Positions 36,489-45,124 of a DNA stretch of 64,000 bases are shown in pieces. This DNA comes from Paenibacillus fonticola DSM 21315 (GTDB taxonomy: Bacteria > Bacillota > Bacilli > Paenibacillales > Paenibacillaceae): assembly GCF_000381905.1 (NCBI RefSeq), contig NZ_KB907256.1, forward strand, positions 62,001 to 126,000. The letters are read 5' to 3'. The notes under the pieces are model-generated. The model was not told the DNA's origin and ran no database searches. It saw only the letters and a program-made list of their open reading frames with translations. Both the position numbers and the translations under genes were made by a program. Within the stretch, counting starts at the first letter, position 1; every line of letters begins with the position of its first letter.

Positions 36489-36821
36489 ATGAAAAAGGAA
36501 AGTCTATGGAACAGAGTATTGGCGAGTTTAATGCATATATTTTCACTTTTGCTCACCTTTATTCTACCTATTTTTGTATATTTAATATCAAAGGGCAGAA
36601 ATGATTATTTTGCTAATCATGCGAAAGAAGGAATGAATCTTCATTTTACCTTCTTTCCAGTTTTTTTGACCTTAACTCTTATATCTAAGAAGTTTAATAT
36701 TGCGTCAACTCTATCCTATGTACTTATAATTCTCGAAACCATATTGATACTAATAGCAACTACTTATACTTTAAAGGGAAAAAAGTTCTCTTATCCCGTT
36801 ATCAAATACTTTAAAGTATAA
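36489..36821 (+). CDS. DUF4870 family small membrane protein
   Basis: A 110-residue protein with three hydrophobic helices and the typical DUF4870 spacing: a first helix ending in a K/R turn (LISKGRNDYFANHAKEGMN) followed by two helices. GGAGGAG precedes the ATG. It is AT-rich and lies 50 bp upstream of a MerR-like regulator on the same strand. Function unknown. The plus-strand frame 36293-36604 that overlaps its start lacks a ribosome site and is not coding. The 36231-36488 stretch holds nothing else supported. Confidence 0.75.
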   Translation: MKKESLWNRVLASLMHIFSLLLTFILPIFVYLISKGRNDYFANHAKEGMNLHFTFFPVFLTLTLISKKFNIASTLSYVLIILETILILIATTYTLKGKKFSYPVIKYFKV

Positions 36822-36871
36822 AAATGAAACATCTTAAGAGCTAATAATAGAAACAAGAGGTGGGGAAGCCG

Positions 36872-37621
36872 GTGGAAAAGGGGATATTTGCGATTGGAGA
36901 ATTTGCACATGAGTCTGGGGTAAGCGTTAGAACGCTTCGATATTATGACAGCATAGGATTGTTAACTCCTAGTGATTATTCAGAGGGAGGGCATCGCTTA
37001 TATTCAAAAAACGACTTAACAATACTAAAAAAAATAAAAGCATTACAGTTTCTAGGGTTCCCTTTAAAGGAGATCAAGGATATGCTTGAAAAAAACATTG
37101 TTGAAGGTGGAATTTTGTTAGAGTCTTTAAACTTTCAGAAGGATTTATTTGAGGCGAGAAGACTTGAGATCGTAAATATATTATCTGATTTAAGCCATAT
37201 GATTGATGTTGTGAAATCGGAGAAACTAGTTAATATAGAAGTGTTTTGTGCTATGCTTCAAAAATTAATGTTTGCAGAAGATACAGAGAAGTGGTTTAAA
37301 GAGCATTTTTCTACAGATATAGCGGATACGATACTTCATGTAAATAAATCAGAGGAAATTAATTTAGACAAAAAGTGGACTAAAGTTTTATCTGAAATTA
37401 AACAATTATCGTTCAATGGCGCAGCACCACATTCAAATGAAACTCAAGAAACAGTAGAAGTGTTATTCCAGCTTATGGATGAAACCGTAAAAGGGAAACT
37501 TGAATTAGTTGAAGAGAGGCTGCAAACTTCAGAGCCCGTGTCATTTCCAAATCCTTTTACAGAGAAAGAGCAAGAATTTTTGAAAATAGCTATGGAGATT
37601 TATAAAAATAATAATTTTTAA
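36872..37621 (+). CDS. MerR family transcriptional regulator
   Basis: MerR-type regulator of 249 residues. The winged-HTH is FAIGEFAHESGVSVRTLRYY and GHRLYSKNDLTILKKIKALQ, followed by a dimerisation coil to about 110. The C-terminal ~130 residues form a helical effector domain resembling those of multidrug/TipA-like regulators, without a recognised ligand motif. The start is placed at GTG 36872, 6 nt from GAGGTGGGG, rather than GTG 36860. AT-rich like the preceding DUF4870 gene, unlike the GC-rich genes around. The target is unknown. Confidence 0.87.
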   Translation: MEKGIFAIGEFAHESGVSVRTLRYYDSIGLLTPSDYSEGGHRLYSKNDLTILKKIKALQFLGFPLKEIKDMLEKNIVEGGILLESLNFQKDLFEARRLEIVNILSDLSHMIDVVKSEKLVNIEVFCAMLQKLMFAEDTEKWFKEHFSTDIADTILHVNKSEEINLDKKWTKVLSEIKQLSFNGAAPHSNETQETVEVLFQLMDETVKGKLELVEERLQTSEPVSFPNPFTEKEQEFLKIAMEIYKNNNF

Positions 37622-37695
37622 AATTAGTTTGATAGAAAATAAGGATCTGAAGTCGTGATTCATGAGTTGATTTTTACGAGGGAAGAAGGTGCCCG

Positions 37696-38667
37696 ATGGC
37701 CAAATGGGATAATATGCTATCTATGCTTTGGATGCTGCGATCCGGAAGAAAGCTCACTGCTGCGCAGATCGCGGGCAATTTGGAGGTTAGTATTCGCACC
37801 GTGTACCGGTATATCGATGCATTATGCGCAAGCGGCGTGCCGCTTGTCGCGGAATCAGGACATGATGGCGGTATTCGTATTCTGGAAAGCTTCGAGGAGA
37901 CCCCTTTGTTTTTCAATGCTATGGAACTCAGGGTACTTGTAGATGCGTATAAGTTTGCTCAAGGCGCGGGCTACCCGTACACAGATGAACTGGAGAGTGC
38001 GCTGAAGAAGGTGGAGAACGGGCTTCATGAAGAGCAGCGCCATACGCTGTTCCAGCAGACAACCGGCCTGGATGTGATTTCTTCAGCGCGTCCGCCTTCC
38101 GTCATTTTATGGCTGCGGGATCTGGAGCAGGCGGCGAAAGAAGGGCGGACCGTATGCATCACCTACTGTAAGGCGAATGCGAAGCAGGCCGACGAACGGG
38201 AAGTTGATCCGTACGGTCTGGTTTACGATCGGAATGAATGGTATATTGTCGCTTTTTGTCATCGGTCACAGGAGGTGCGTACGTTCCGTGTGGATCGCAT
38301 CACCCGGCTCGAGACGACCGAAGCGCGGTTTGAGACACCGGAGGGATTCTCCGCTTCCGCTTACTTCCGGAACCAGTCCGACCGGGATCGGGAGGCTGAT
38401 GGGCCACTGACAGCTATCCGCATCGAGGGAGAACCCGAAGCTCTGAATGCAGTCTGCGGTCACTGGCATTTGCGCCACTATTTGACGGAGCGAACCGATC
38501 AGGAGGCGCGGTTTCTGCTCGACATCCCAACAATGAATAAGTACCTTCCGAAATATCTGATGACATTCGGCACGGCGATACGGGTTCGGGAACCGTTGGA
38601 GCTGAAGAAGCAGATCCGAAAATTAGCCGGCGAAATCGCAAAACATTACGAAGAAGAGCCGAATTGA
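37696..38667 (+). CDS. HTH-WYL family transcriptional regulator
   Basis: YafY-type regulator of 323 residues. The N-terminal HTH_11 domain is LTAAQIAGNLEVSIRTVYRY (20-39). A WYL domain follows (about 145-215) with YGLVYDRNEWYIVAFCHRSQ and FRVDRI, and a WCX extension ends the protein. WYL domains bind ligands or nucleic acid and occur in DNA-damage and defence regulators as well as metabolic ones. GGGAAGAAGGTG precedes the ATG. The gene is followed 100 bp later by a DinB gene, so the two may be linked. Confidence 0.88.
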   Translation: MAKWDNMLSMLWMLRSGRKLTAAQIAGNLEVSIRTVYRYIDALCASGVPLVAESGHDGGIRILESFEETPLFFNAMELRVLVDAYKFAQGAGYPYTDELESALKKVENGLHEEQRHTLFQQTTGLDVISSARPPSVILWLRDLEQAAKEGRTVCITYCKANAKQADEREVDPYGLVYDRNEWYIVAFCHRSQEVRTFRVDRITRLETTEARFETPEGFSASAYFRNQSDRDREADGPLTAIRIEGEPEALNAVCGHWHLRHYLTERTDQEARFLLDIPTMNKYLPKYLMTFGTAIRVREPLELKKQIRKLAGEIAKHYEEEPN

Positions 38668-38767
38668 ACTTCGCTGACAGCCGTTGTCAGTGAACCCGGT
38701 ATACGATTGAAATAAGGCTGCGGCCATGCAGTTAAACAAGGTAGGATGAAAGGAAGGCAGGTTATCT

Positions 38768-39286
38768 ATGCAAAATCATGCGACGCAATTGTACAAATAT
38801 CATGTTTGGGCAAATGACCGGCTTTTCGCCCATTTGGAGCAGCTCCCAAGGGAGGCATTCCATTCGGAAGTGATTAGCGTATTCCCTTCCGTATCGCAGG
38901 CGTTTGGGCATATCTACTTGTTCGATCAGCTCTACTTCTCTGTACTTCAGGAGGCTCCGAATGAGGACATTTTTCCGAAGATTCCAGGTTGGACGGAAGA
39001 GGCGCAGGGTAAAAGCCTGGATGAGATGCGGATGCTATTCGCAAGCGTTGCCGAGCAGTACCGGGATTTGCTTCGTCGCACGCCCGATCCGGACAAAGCG
39101 ATGACGATTGCGCATCCGAAGTACGGAAGCCTGGATACCCATTTCTCTGATATCTTGAGGCATGTGGTCAACCACGGGACGTATCATCGGGGCAATGTGA
39201 CGGCGATGTTGAGGCAGCAAGGGTATGCAGGGGTTCCGACCGATTATTTGTTTTATTTAATAGAGTTGCAGGAAAGTCAAAAGTAG
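38768..39286 (+). CDS. DinB family metal-dependent hydrolase
   Basis: Four-helix-bundle DinB/YfiT-like protein of 172 residues. The three histidines of the metal site are visible in FGHIYLFDQLYF (near 48), and DILRHVVNHGTYHRGNVTAMLRQ (near 135-157, split: HVVNHGTYHRGNV). These proteins are thiol transferases or hydrolases, often induced by stress, and some are DNA-damage induced. GAAAGGAAGG is upstream of the ATG. It probably shares control with the WYL regulator. Confidence 0.88.
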   Translation: MQNHATQLYKYHVWANDRLFAHLEQLPREAFHSEVISVFPSVSQAFGHIYLFDQLYFSVLQEAPNEDIFPKIPGWTEEAQGKSLDEMRMLFASVAEQYRDLLRRTPDPDKAMTIAHPKYGSLDTHFSDILRHVVNHGTYHRGNVTAMLRQQGYAGVPTDYLFYLIELQESQK

Positions 39287-39415
39287 ACGGCACGGATGAA
39301 TGCGCATGCTTCAATCTGGTGCCGCATGCGATGTATGAAGGTGGGGCAGCGCTTCGCATTTTGAGAGAACAGGATTGCCCGTCTGACGGAGGATACACAT
39401 CCTAGAAAGGGATGA

Positions 39416-39715
39416 TTGGCATTTGGCAAGGGAAGATTAAGGGTTCCTGCTGACTTGACCCCGGAAGAGAATGCGGAATGGAGCAAGCTGAAGGGCGGAT
39501 TAAGCCAAATCGATACGGAGCCGCTTCGTTCGGTCAGCCTTCAAGAGTGGGCAGCTCGGCACGTCCGGCATGAACGGGTGCGCCACTTCTTCTACGCCAT
39601 GTGCCGGCAATGGTCTTATTGCGACGAAATGAGCGAGTTAAGCGATACAGGTCAATGTCTACAAAAATGTGTGTTCTCCCTATTTTTAATTACACCTGTG
39701 AGAACCGCGAATTGA
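39416..39715 (+). pseudogene. Remnant of an FAD-dependent oxidoreductase
   Basis: A 100-codon frame from TTG 39416 carries LTPEENAEWSKLKGG, IDTEPLRSVSLQEWAARHV and HERVRHFFYAMCRQWSY. This resembles the middle of phytoene desaturase/protoporphyrinogen oxidase-like FAD oxidoreductases (VSVREWLERHVRHPRVR...). The FAD-binding N-terminus and the C-terminal part are absent, and sequence from about 39640 onward is unrelated. A deletion remnant. The surrounding 39287-39852 stretch holds no other supported gene. Confidence 0.55.
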
Positions 39716-39771
39716 TAGTTTGGTTTGGACATCCCTCTGACAGAACAATGAACATAACTGGCGATGTAAAC

Positions 39772-39850
39772 AAGCCACCTTGTCATGGGGTGGTTTATTT
39801 TCATCCATATAATGAAATCGCACTCCGCTGAAATAGAGGTGTGATTTAAG
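39772..39850. terminator. Two adjacent terminator-like hairpins
   Basis: AAGCCACC...GGTGGTTT followed by ATTTT ends plus-strand transcripts (39772-39803). AAATCGCACTCC...GAGGTGTGATTT (39819-39850) with wobble pairs lies just past the stop of the minus-strand gene at 39853 and can serve it. Confidence 0.55.
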
Positions 39851-39852
39851 TT

Positions 39853-40566
39853 TTATCTATCTCTCGTCCATTCTGAAGTGCCAAATACCTCCAGGGCATC
39901 GGGAATTTCAAGTTTATTGTCGTCAATGATAATATCGAATACATGGCTTGTATCATCCACGCGGGTATTTTTATAGCCTGAATCGAGCTCTATGGTCCAT
40001 TTCTCATACTGCAGCTTCAAACGCGAGCCGCTGCTGAAGGAATAAGTTCCTGCATACTCGTTGTAATCGTTTTTAGCTTTATAAGTTCCTCGTGTAAACG
40101 TGCCATCCTGAAAAAACTCAAAGTACGCGTCCGGGCTATTCGCGGATTGCCATCTGCCGATAATGAGAGCGCTCGGGTCTTGGTCTGAGCTTGCAGCCGG
40201 TGTTGGTTGTAGCGAAGCTGACTTGGAAGCCGGTGCACTGGAATCTTGATTTGAGGCTGGATCCGGCGTTGACGTTGGCTGCACCCCAGCAGGTTCTGGA
40301 GCTGAGGACGAGTCAAGAGCCGCCGATTGCGATGAATCGGGTTGAGCAGACGATGGAGCTGCAGCCCCAGTTGTGTCCGGTTCTGATGCATTTTGTTTAT
40401 CAGCGGTGCTTACATCATTATGGTTCTCTACAGAAGACGCCGCTGTACGCAGCTTGTTACTCTTCATTAGAATATCTGGCTCGGCAATTAAGATGTATAA
40501 GACCACCCCTGTAAATAACACAGCGATTATAGATAGGATAAGAGCAATAAGCTTAAATAATTTCAT
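39853..40566 (-). CDS. Membrane-anchored extracellular protein of unknown function
   Basis: A 237-residue protein with an N-terminal anchor (LFKLIALILSIIAVLFTGVV), a long Ser/Ala/Pro/Asp-rich disordered linker (about 45-135) and a C-terminal globular part (about 138-237) that starts LIIGRWQSANS and has a lipocalin/DUF-like beta pattern (FFQDGTFTRGTYK, YAGTYSFSSGSRL). GAGGTG precedes ATG 40566. Its 5' flank carries an 8-bp tandem repeat. Family not recognised. Confidence 0.7.
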   Translation of the reverse strand: MKLFKLIALILSIIAVLFTGVVLYILIAEPDILMKSNKLRTAASSVENHNDVSTADKQNASEPDTTGAAAPSSAQPDSSQSAALDSSSAPEPAGVQPTSTPDPASNQDSSAPASKSASLQPTPAASSDQDPSALIIGRWQSANSPDAYFEFFQDGTFTRGTYKAKNDYNEYAGTYSFSSGSRLKLQYEKWTIELDSGYKNTRVDDTSHVFDIIIDDNKLEIPDALEVFGTSEWTRDR

Positions 40567-40608
40567 CTGGCACCTCAACATGATGTGTATTTATTTCGAA
40601 TAATTAAA

Positions 40609-40648
40609 TAGTCATGTAGTCACGTAGTCACGTAGTCATATAGTCACA
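40609..40648. repeat. Five tandem copies of an 8-bp repeat
   Basis: The unit TAGTCACG and close variants occur five times in direct succession, starting at 40609, 40617, 40625, 40633 and 40641. It is 43 bp upstream of the start codon of the minus-strand membrane-anchored protein gene, in the position of a promoter or leader. Confidence 0.85.
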
Positions 40649-40756
40649 TTAAATATTATCATTAAGAAATCAATTGTTCAATGAAAAGACACATTTGGAT
40701 GGCTTGGGTGAGGCTATCCCTGCGGAATTTAGGCGAAAGGACGCATTAGACTGTGG

Positions 40757-40789
40757 AACACAAACAAGGACATCGGTGAAGATGTCCTT
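40757..40789 (-). terminator. Terminator of the siderophore ABC operon
   Basis: AAGGACATC and GATGTCCTT form a 9-bp stem with a 6-nt loop; on the minus strand TTGTTTGTGTT follows. It lies 49 bp past the ATPase stop. Confidence 0.65.
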
Positions 40790-40837
40790 AAAATTTGTCA
40801 TTCATTCAGACAGCAGAAGTGCTTAATCGCTTTTTTT

Positions 40838-41653
40838 TTAAGAAGTAAATTCCTCATTAACATGATATCGTCCTTTTGGTACGACCAAAGGTGAGCCGGA
40901 AATGGGGTCTTTGATCACGGTGCAATCCAGCCCAAAAATGTCTTTAACCAATGTGTCCGTAATTACCTGGGATGGTTCACCCTCCGCCATAAGCATTCCT
41001 TTTTGCAGTGCAAAAATATAGTCTGCATAACGCGCGGACAAATTGATATCATGAAGAACCATAACAATCGTCGTTCCGTATTTCCGGTTAAGGTCTGTAA
41101 GCAGATCAAGAATTTCAACTTGATAGGTGATGTCCAGAAAGGTTGTCGGTTCATCGAGAAATAAAATGTCGGTTTGCTGCGCCAGAGCCATGGCAATCCA
41201 TACGCGCTGCCTTTGACCGCCTGAAAGCTCGTCAATATGGTGATTGGCCAGCTCCGTTATGTCCATAATCCTCATCGCTTCAGCGACGGCCTCGACATCC
41301 TTTTTGGTCCACCCGGTGTGCCAGGATTGGTGCGGAAACCTGCCCCGTCCAACCAAATCCGCGACGGAGATTCCTTCCGGGACGATGGGGGACTGCGGCA
41401 GCAGCCCTAAGACCCTGGCCAATTTCTTTGGCGGAATTTTACCGATGGGTTTGCCGTCCAGCGTGATGCTGCCGTCTGCCGGCTTGATAAGCCTCGCCAG
41501 TGTTTTAAGCAGCGTAGACTTTCCGCAGCCGTTTGCCCCCATAATGACGCTGATTTGATTGCTGGGAATCACAAGGCTTATCCCGTGAATTACCGTTTTA
41601 TGATCATAGCCCGCTACGACTTGTTCGGCTTGAAAAATATGTGTCGGTTTCAT
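40838..41653 (-). CDS. Iron-siderophore ABC transporter ATPase
   Basis: FecE/FhuC-type ATPase of 271 residues: Walker A GANGCGKST near 39-47, Q-loop GLLPQSPIVPEG, signature DELSGGQRQRVWIAMAL, Walker B DILFLDEPTTFLD and H-loop VLHDI. It powers import of ferric siderophores through the two permeases encoded just upstream. The stop of the preceding permease and this start overlap at 41653 (ATGA type). Last gene of a four-gene Fur-regulated operon. The siderophore is not evident. Confidence 0.93.
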   Translation of the reverse strand: MKPTHIFQAEQVVAGYDHKTVIHGISLVIPSNQISVIMGANGCGKSTLLKTLARLIKPADGSITLDGKPIGKIPPKKLARVLGLLPQSPIVPEGISVADLVGRGRFPHQSWHTGWTKKDVEAVAEAMRIMDITELANHHIDELSGGQRQRVWIAMALAQQTDILFLDEPTTFLDITYQVEILDLLTDLNRKYGTTIVMVLHDINLSARYADYIFALQKGMLMAEGEPSQVITDTLVKDIFGLDCTVIKDPISGSPLVVPKGRYHVNEEFTS

Positions 41654-42684
41654 TATAATTCTCCCTTTCGATTCATTTGGATGAGCAAGAAGATCAAATA
41701 CGGTGCTCCGAGCAGCCCGGTAATGATGCCCACAGGGAATCTGTACTCAAAAGCAAATTGTCCGATCAGATCTGCCGCCAAAACCAAATTAACGCCAACA
41801 AGGCCGGCCGGAATGACGTTGGAGAAGCCAACGCCGACCAGTCTTTTTGCGATCGGCCCCGAAAGGAAGGAGACAAAGGCTATCGGACCCGTGGTTGCTG
41901 TAGCGATTGCAATCATGAAGACAGAGCTCACAATAAGAGCGATTCTTGTCTTGTCCGTGTCTACACCGAGAGAGGAAGCCGACTGTTCTCCGAGCTCCAA
42001 TATATCCAGATGTTTTCCCAGCACGATAATAATAGGCGCAAAAATAATAACTGTGATGACAAGAGGCGGGAGCTCGTGCATTTGGGAGCCATTGAGGCTG
42101 CCGGTGAGCCATCTTAGCGCTGCGGGAATATCCTGCTGTGCGCTAACGAGCAGAAGATAGGATATCACCGCGTCAAGCATGGCCTGAATGCCTATTCCGA
42201 CCAGGATTAATCGCCCGACCGAAAAGGATCTTCCTCTCGATAACATATAAATCAATAGGACGGTAGCAAGGCCGGCAATGACAGAGGCAGCGGAAACGAC
42301 AGCTCCGCTTGCATGAAGCGCGATGATGCAAAAAACGGCCGCCGCGCTCGAACCGGAAGTAATCCCGATAACGTTCGGATTCGCAAGGGGGTTCCGCAGC
42401 ATAGTCTGAAACGTGTATCCGGCAATGCCAAAGGCAAATCCGGCAAAAAGACCGGCCAGCATTCTCGGCAAACGAATCGTATTCACCGCAAAAGACACGC
42501 CTTTGAGGTGTTCTCCCGATAACGCCCGGATGACATCGTTAACCGGATAAATCGTGCTCCCTAGTAAAAGCATAGCGCAGCAAAGCATGCCTGCAAGTGC
42601 TGCAAGAAGGCTGGTGACAACAATCCAGCGGCGGCGTCTTTGACGTCTGCCTGCCATAATAAATTCGATCGATTGATTTCTCAT
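41653..42684 (-). CDS. FecCD family siderophore permease, second subunit
   Basis: A 343-residue membrane protein with about 10 helices of the BtuC/FecCD fold. Typical segments are VNTIRLPRMLAGLFAGFAFG, GITSGSSAAAV, GRLILVGIGIQAML and FVSFLSGPIAKRLVG. It overlaps the upstream permease by 4 bp and the ATPase gene by 1 bp, so translation is coupled. It makes a heterodimeric channel with the other permease. Confidence 0.93.
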   Translation of the reverse strand: MRNQSIEFIMAGRRQRRRRWIVVTSLLAALAGMLCCAMLLLGSTIYPVNDVIRALSGEHLKGVSFAVNTIRLPRMLAGLFAGFAFGIAGYTFQTMLRNPLANPNVIGITSGSSAAAVFCIIALHASGAVVSAASVIAGLATVLLIYMLSRGRSFSVGRLILVGIGIQAMLDAVISYLLLVSAQQDIPAALRWLTGSLNGSQMHELPPLVITVIIFAPIIIVLGKHLDILELGEQSASSLGVDTDKTRIALIVSSVFMIAIATATTGPIAFVSFLSGPIAKRLVGVGFSNVIPAGLVGVNLVLAADLIGQFAFEYRFPVGIITGLLGAPYLIFLLIQMNRKGEL

Positions 42685-43721
42685 AATGAACGCACTTTCG
42701 ATTTCATCGCTAAAATGATGAGGATTGGAGCGCCAATGAACGCAGTCACGACACCGACTTCAAGTTCTCCAGGGCTGCCGATGAGTCTGCCGCATACATC
42801 GGATATCGTTAAGATGATGGCGCCCGAAATCGCTGACATCGGTATAACAAACCGCAAGTCGGGGCCAAGAATCAGGCGGATGGCGTGAGTGGCCAACAGC
42901 CCGACAAAACCGATAGGGCCTGCCAGCGCGGTCGTTGCACCGCACAAGAGAACCCCTGCAAGAGCCGCAACAAGCCGCAGCGTTCCTGTACGAACGCCCT
43001 GACCAGTCGCCACCTCGTCCCCCAGTGCCAGCGCATTCAATGCTGGAGCGGTAATTACAGCTGTCAATATCCCGGCAATCAGAAACGGGGCGAAGGTAGC
43101 AATCCCGCTCCAGGTTGCCGAACCGACGCTTCCTACCTGCCAAAACCTGAATTGATCCATGACATAAGAGCGTGGGATCATGATGGCCGTGACGAGGGAG
43201 GACAGGGCAGCGCTTGTGGCAGCTCCCGCCAATACAAGCTTAATGGGCGTGGCACCGCCACGCCCCATCGAGCCGATTCCGAATACGAACACTGCCGTAA
43301 TGGCAGCCCCGGCTAAAGCCAGCCAAATATATTGATTAGCGGTGCTGATGTTCAGGAACGCAATCCCGCAAACTACGAACAAGGACGCGCCTGTGTTGAC
43401 TCCCAGTATACTTGGGTCGGCAATCGGGTTGCGCGTGACCGATTGCATCAGCGCCCCGGAAACTCCGAGTGCCGCGCCGCCAAACAAGCTGAATACGGTT
43501 CGCGAAATTCGCTTGCGAACGACGTTTGCCCCGTAGGAGTCGACGTCCCGGTGGAATAAACCGTCGATCAGTTCATGGTAGCTGACCAGCCGAGAGCCTA
43601 AAACCAGAGAGGCGACTACGCATATCCCCAGGAGGACGAAACAAATTACCAGAACTAGCGTGAAATTCCTCGGGAGATGCGAGTTCGGCCGCTGAATTTT
43701 TGAAATCGCAGAACTACTCAT
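42681..43721 (-). CDS. FecCD family siderophore permease, first subunit
   Basis: The companion permease with about 10 membrane segments: VRKRISRTVFSLFGGAALGV, DPSILGVNTGASLF, PIKLVLAGAATSAALSSLV and GFVGLLATHAIRLILG. The start is placed at ATG 43721, inside the last codons of the binding-protein gene, giving translational coupling; ATG 43742 seven codons upstream is also possible, and neither has a strong ribosome site. Confidence 0.92.
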   Translation of the reverse strand: MSSSAISKIQRPNSHLPRNFTLVLVICFVLLGICVVASLVLGSRLVSYHELIDGLFHRDVDSYGANVVRKRISRTVFSLFGGAALGVSGALMQSVTRNPIADPSILGVNTGASLFVVCGIAFLNISTANQYIWLALAGAAITAVFVFGIGSMGRGGATPIKLVLAGAATSAALSSLVTAIMIPRSYVMDQFRFWQVGSVGSATWSGIATFAPFLIAGILTAVITAPALNALALGDEVATGQGVRTGTLRLVAALAGVLLCGATTALAGPIGFVGLLATHAIRLILGPDLRFVIPMSAISGAIILTISDVCGRLIGSPGELEVGVVTAFIGAPILIILAMKSKVRSL

Positions 43722-44799
43722 TGATCTTACTGATAGCCCCATCGATTAATTCAAGATATTCATCAATGGTATAAGCGATTGAAAGCGGATTGGGGTTTCC
43801 GGAAGCTGCCAGTGGTGTACCGTCGCCTATAAACACGACAGAACCTCTTTTGATAGCTGGAATTTTACCCAGCAGGGGATCTGCTTTTACGGCTTGATAC
43901 AAGTCTTCGCCACCGTATCCGATCAAAATGTCCGCATCGTTAAGCATGTCCGCATTCTCGGCGCTTAAATTCATGGAGTAGCTGGTCGGATCCGCAATCT
44001 GCTCCGTGACACTTTCTGGATAGACTAGCCCTAGCTCCTGAAGGAAGGAGCCGCGAGGGTCGGCAGACGTATAAATATGTAGTTTGGACATGTCCTTCGC
44101 CGAGAAGTTGACCCAGACTACTTTTTTGCCTTGAATCTGAGGATGCTCACTAGCCTTTTCCTTGATTAGTTCCTCCGTGTCCTTAATGAGTTGTTCGCCT
44201 TCCGCTTTCATGCCCATGCCCGTTGCATTCATCAGGACTTGCTCGCGCCAAGTAGTCAGCCAAGGGGTGGTCGGATAAGCCACAACCGGAGCAATTTGGC
44301 TAAGAATATTATAGTCTTCCTGCGTGATCCCAGAGTAAGCTGCTAGAATGACATCCGGGTCTGCGTCTGAAATCGCCTCAAAATCAAGGCCATCCGTATC
44401 TTGAAAAATATTCGGGTCGCTTACGCCGAGCTCCTTGAGCTTTTCAGCTGTCCAAGGCAGCAGTCCGCTGTCATCCTGCACGCCATAATTCGCTGCCGAG
44501 AAGCCTGCTGGCACAACGCCGAGAGCGAGCACAACATCATGATTGGCCCATTGAATAGTAACGACTCGTTCAGGCTTGCTTTCAATTGTTGTTTCTCCAA
44601 AAGCATGTTTGATCGCGATCGGATATTCTGTACTTGTCTCCTGGGCAGCAGGGGTTTCCGTACTAGGTATTTCGGTATTTACCGGAGCACCTTCACCGGG
44701 TGCCGGGGTGGATTGCTGGCCCGCACAACCTGCTAAAGCCAATACAAGACCCAATGAAGCAAGCAATGATTTGAATGAGAACTTTCGTTTTGAATTCAT
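43714..44799 (-). CDS. Iron-siderophore substrate-binding lipoprotein
   Basis: FecB/FepB-type binding protein of 361 residues. Signal peptide and lipobox LALAGC are followed by a Thr/Pro-rich linker. The TroA-like fold begins at RVVTIQWANHDVVLALGVVP (near 82), with DPDVILAAYSGITQEDY, ATGMGMKAEGEQLI and DILIGYGGEDLYQ. It captures the ferric complex outside the membrane and passes it to the permease. GGAAGGG precedes the ATG and a Fur box lies 50 bp upstream, so this is the first gene of the iron operon. Confidence 0.93.
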   Translation of the reverse strand: MNSKRKFSFKSLLASLGLVLALAGCAGQQSTPAPGEGAPVNTEIPSTETPAAQETSTEYPIAIKHAFGETTIESKPERVVTIQWANHDVVLALGVVPAGFSAANYGVQDDSGLLPWTAEKLKELGVSDPNIFQDTDGLDFEAISDADPDVILAAYSGITQEDYNILSQIAPVVAYPTTPWLTTWREQVLMNATGMGMKAEGEQLIKDTEELIKEKASEHPQIQGKKVVWVNFSAKDMSKLHIYTSADPRGSFLQELGLVYPESVTEQIADPTSYSMNLSAENADMLNDADILIGYGGEDLYQAVKADPLLGKIPAIKRGSVVFIGDGTPLAASGNPNPLSIAYTIDEYLELIDGAISKINE

Positions 44800-44848
44800 G
44801 ATAAGTACCCTTCCTTTATAAAAAAATAAATTAGTGATCCGCCATTAT

Positions 44849-44867
44849 GATAATGATTATCATTGTC
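44849..44867. promoter_or_regulatory. Fur box
   Basis: GATAATGATTATCATTGTC matches the 19-bp Fur consensus GATAATGATAATCATTATC at 17 of 19 positions. It is 50 bp upstream of the binding-protein start, so the operon should be repressed when iron is plentiful. Confidence 0.88.
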
Positions 44868-44930
44868 AATAAATATATATTTGCATTGGCAGATTGTCAA
44901 GAAAATTTTGGGAAGGGAGGTTTGATTTTG

Positions 44931-44996
44931 GTGAAAAGAAAGCCGGAAATTGCGAAAGGAGTGTATGAGTCCACCATGTTCGCTTATTGCTCGTAA
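44931..44996 (+). CDS. Possible small peptide or leader (21 codons)
   Basis: GTG 44931 lies after GGGAGG and opens KRKPEIAKGVYESTMFAYCS before TAA 44996. It stands between the Fur box and the HPr kinase gene. The ribosome site is good but there is no other support; it could be a leader, a microprotein or chance. Confidence 0.25.
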   Translation: MKRKPEIAKGVYESTMFAYCS

Positions 44997-45124
44997 ACGG
45001 AATGGGGATTCCTTTGTTAAGACACCATAGCAGGAACAACCCTCCCGGGTGTTGAATATATCCGAAATCGAGTTTTGAATAACAGGCGTATTCCAGAACG
45101 CCTTAGCCGCAGGAGGAGAACATC

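Noticed and set aside
36293..36604. Plus-strand frame of 103 codons overlapping the DUF4870 gene
   Set aside because: No ribosome site; the overlapping DUF4870 frame has a good site and a recognisable membrane topology.
43722..43742. Seven-codon extension of the first FecCD permease
   Set aside because: No ribosome site, deeper overlap with the binding-protein gene; the later ATG is more usual in length, although this is not certain.
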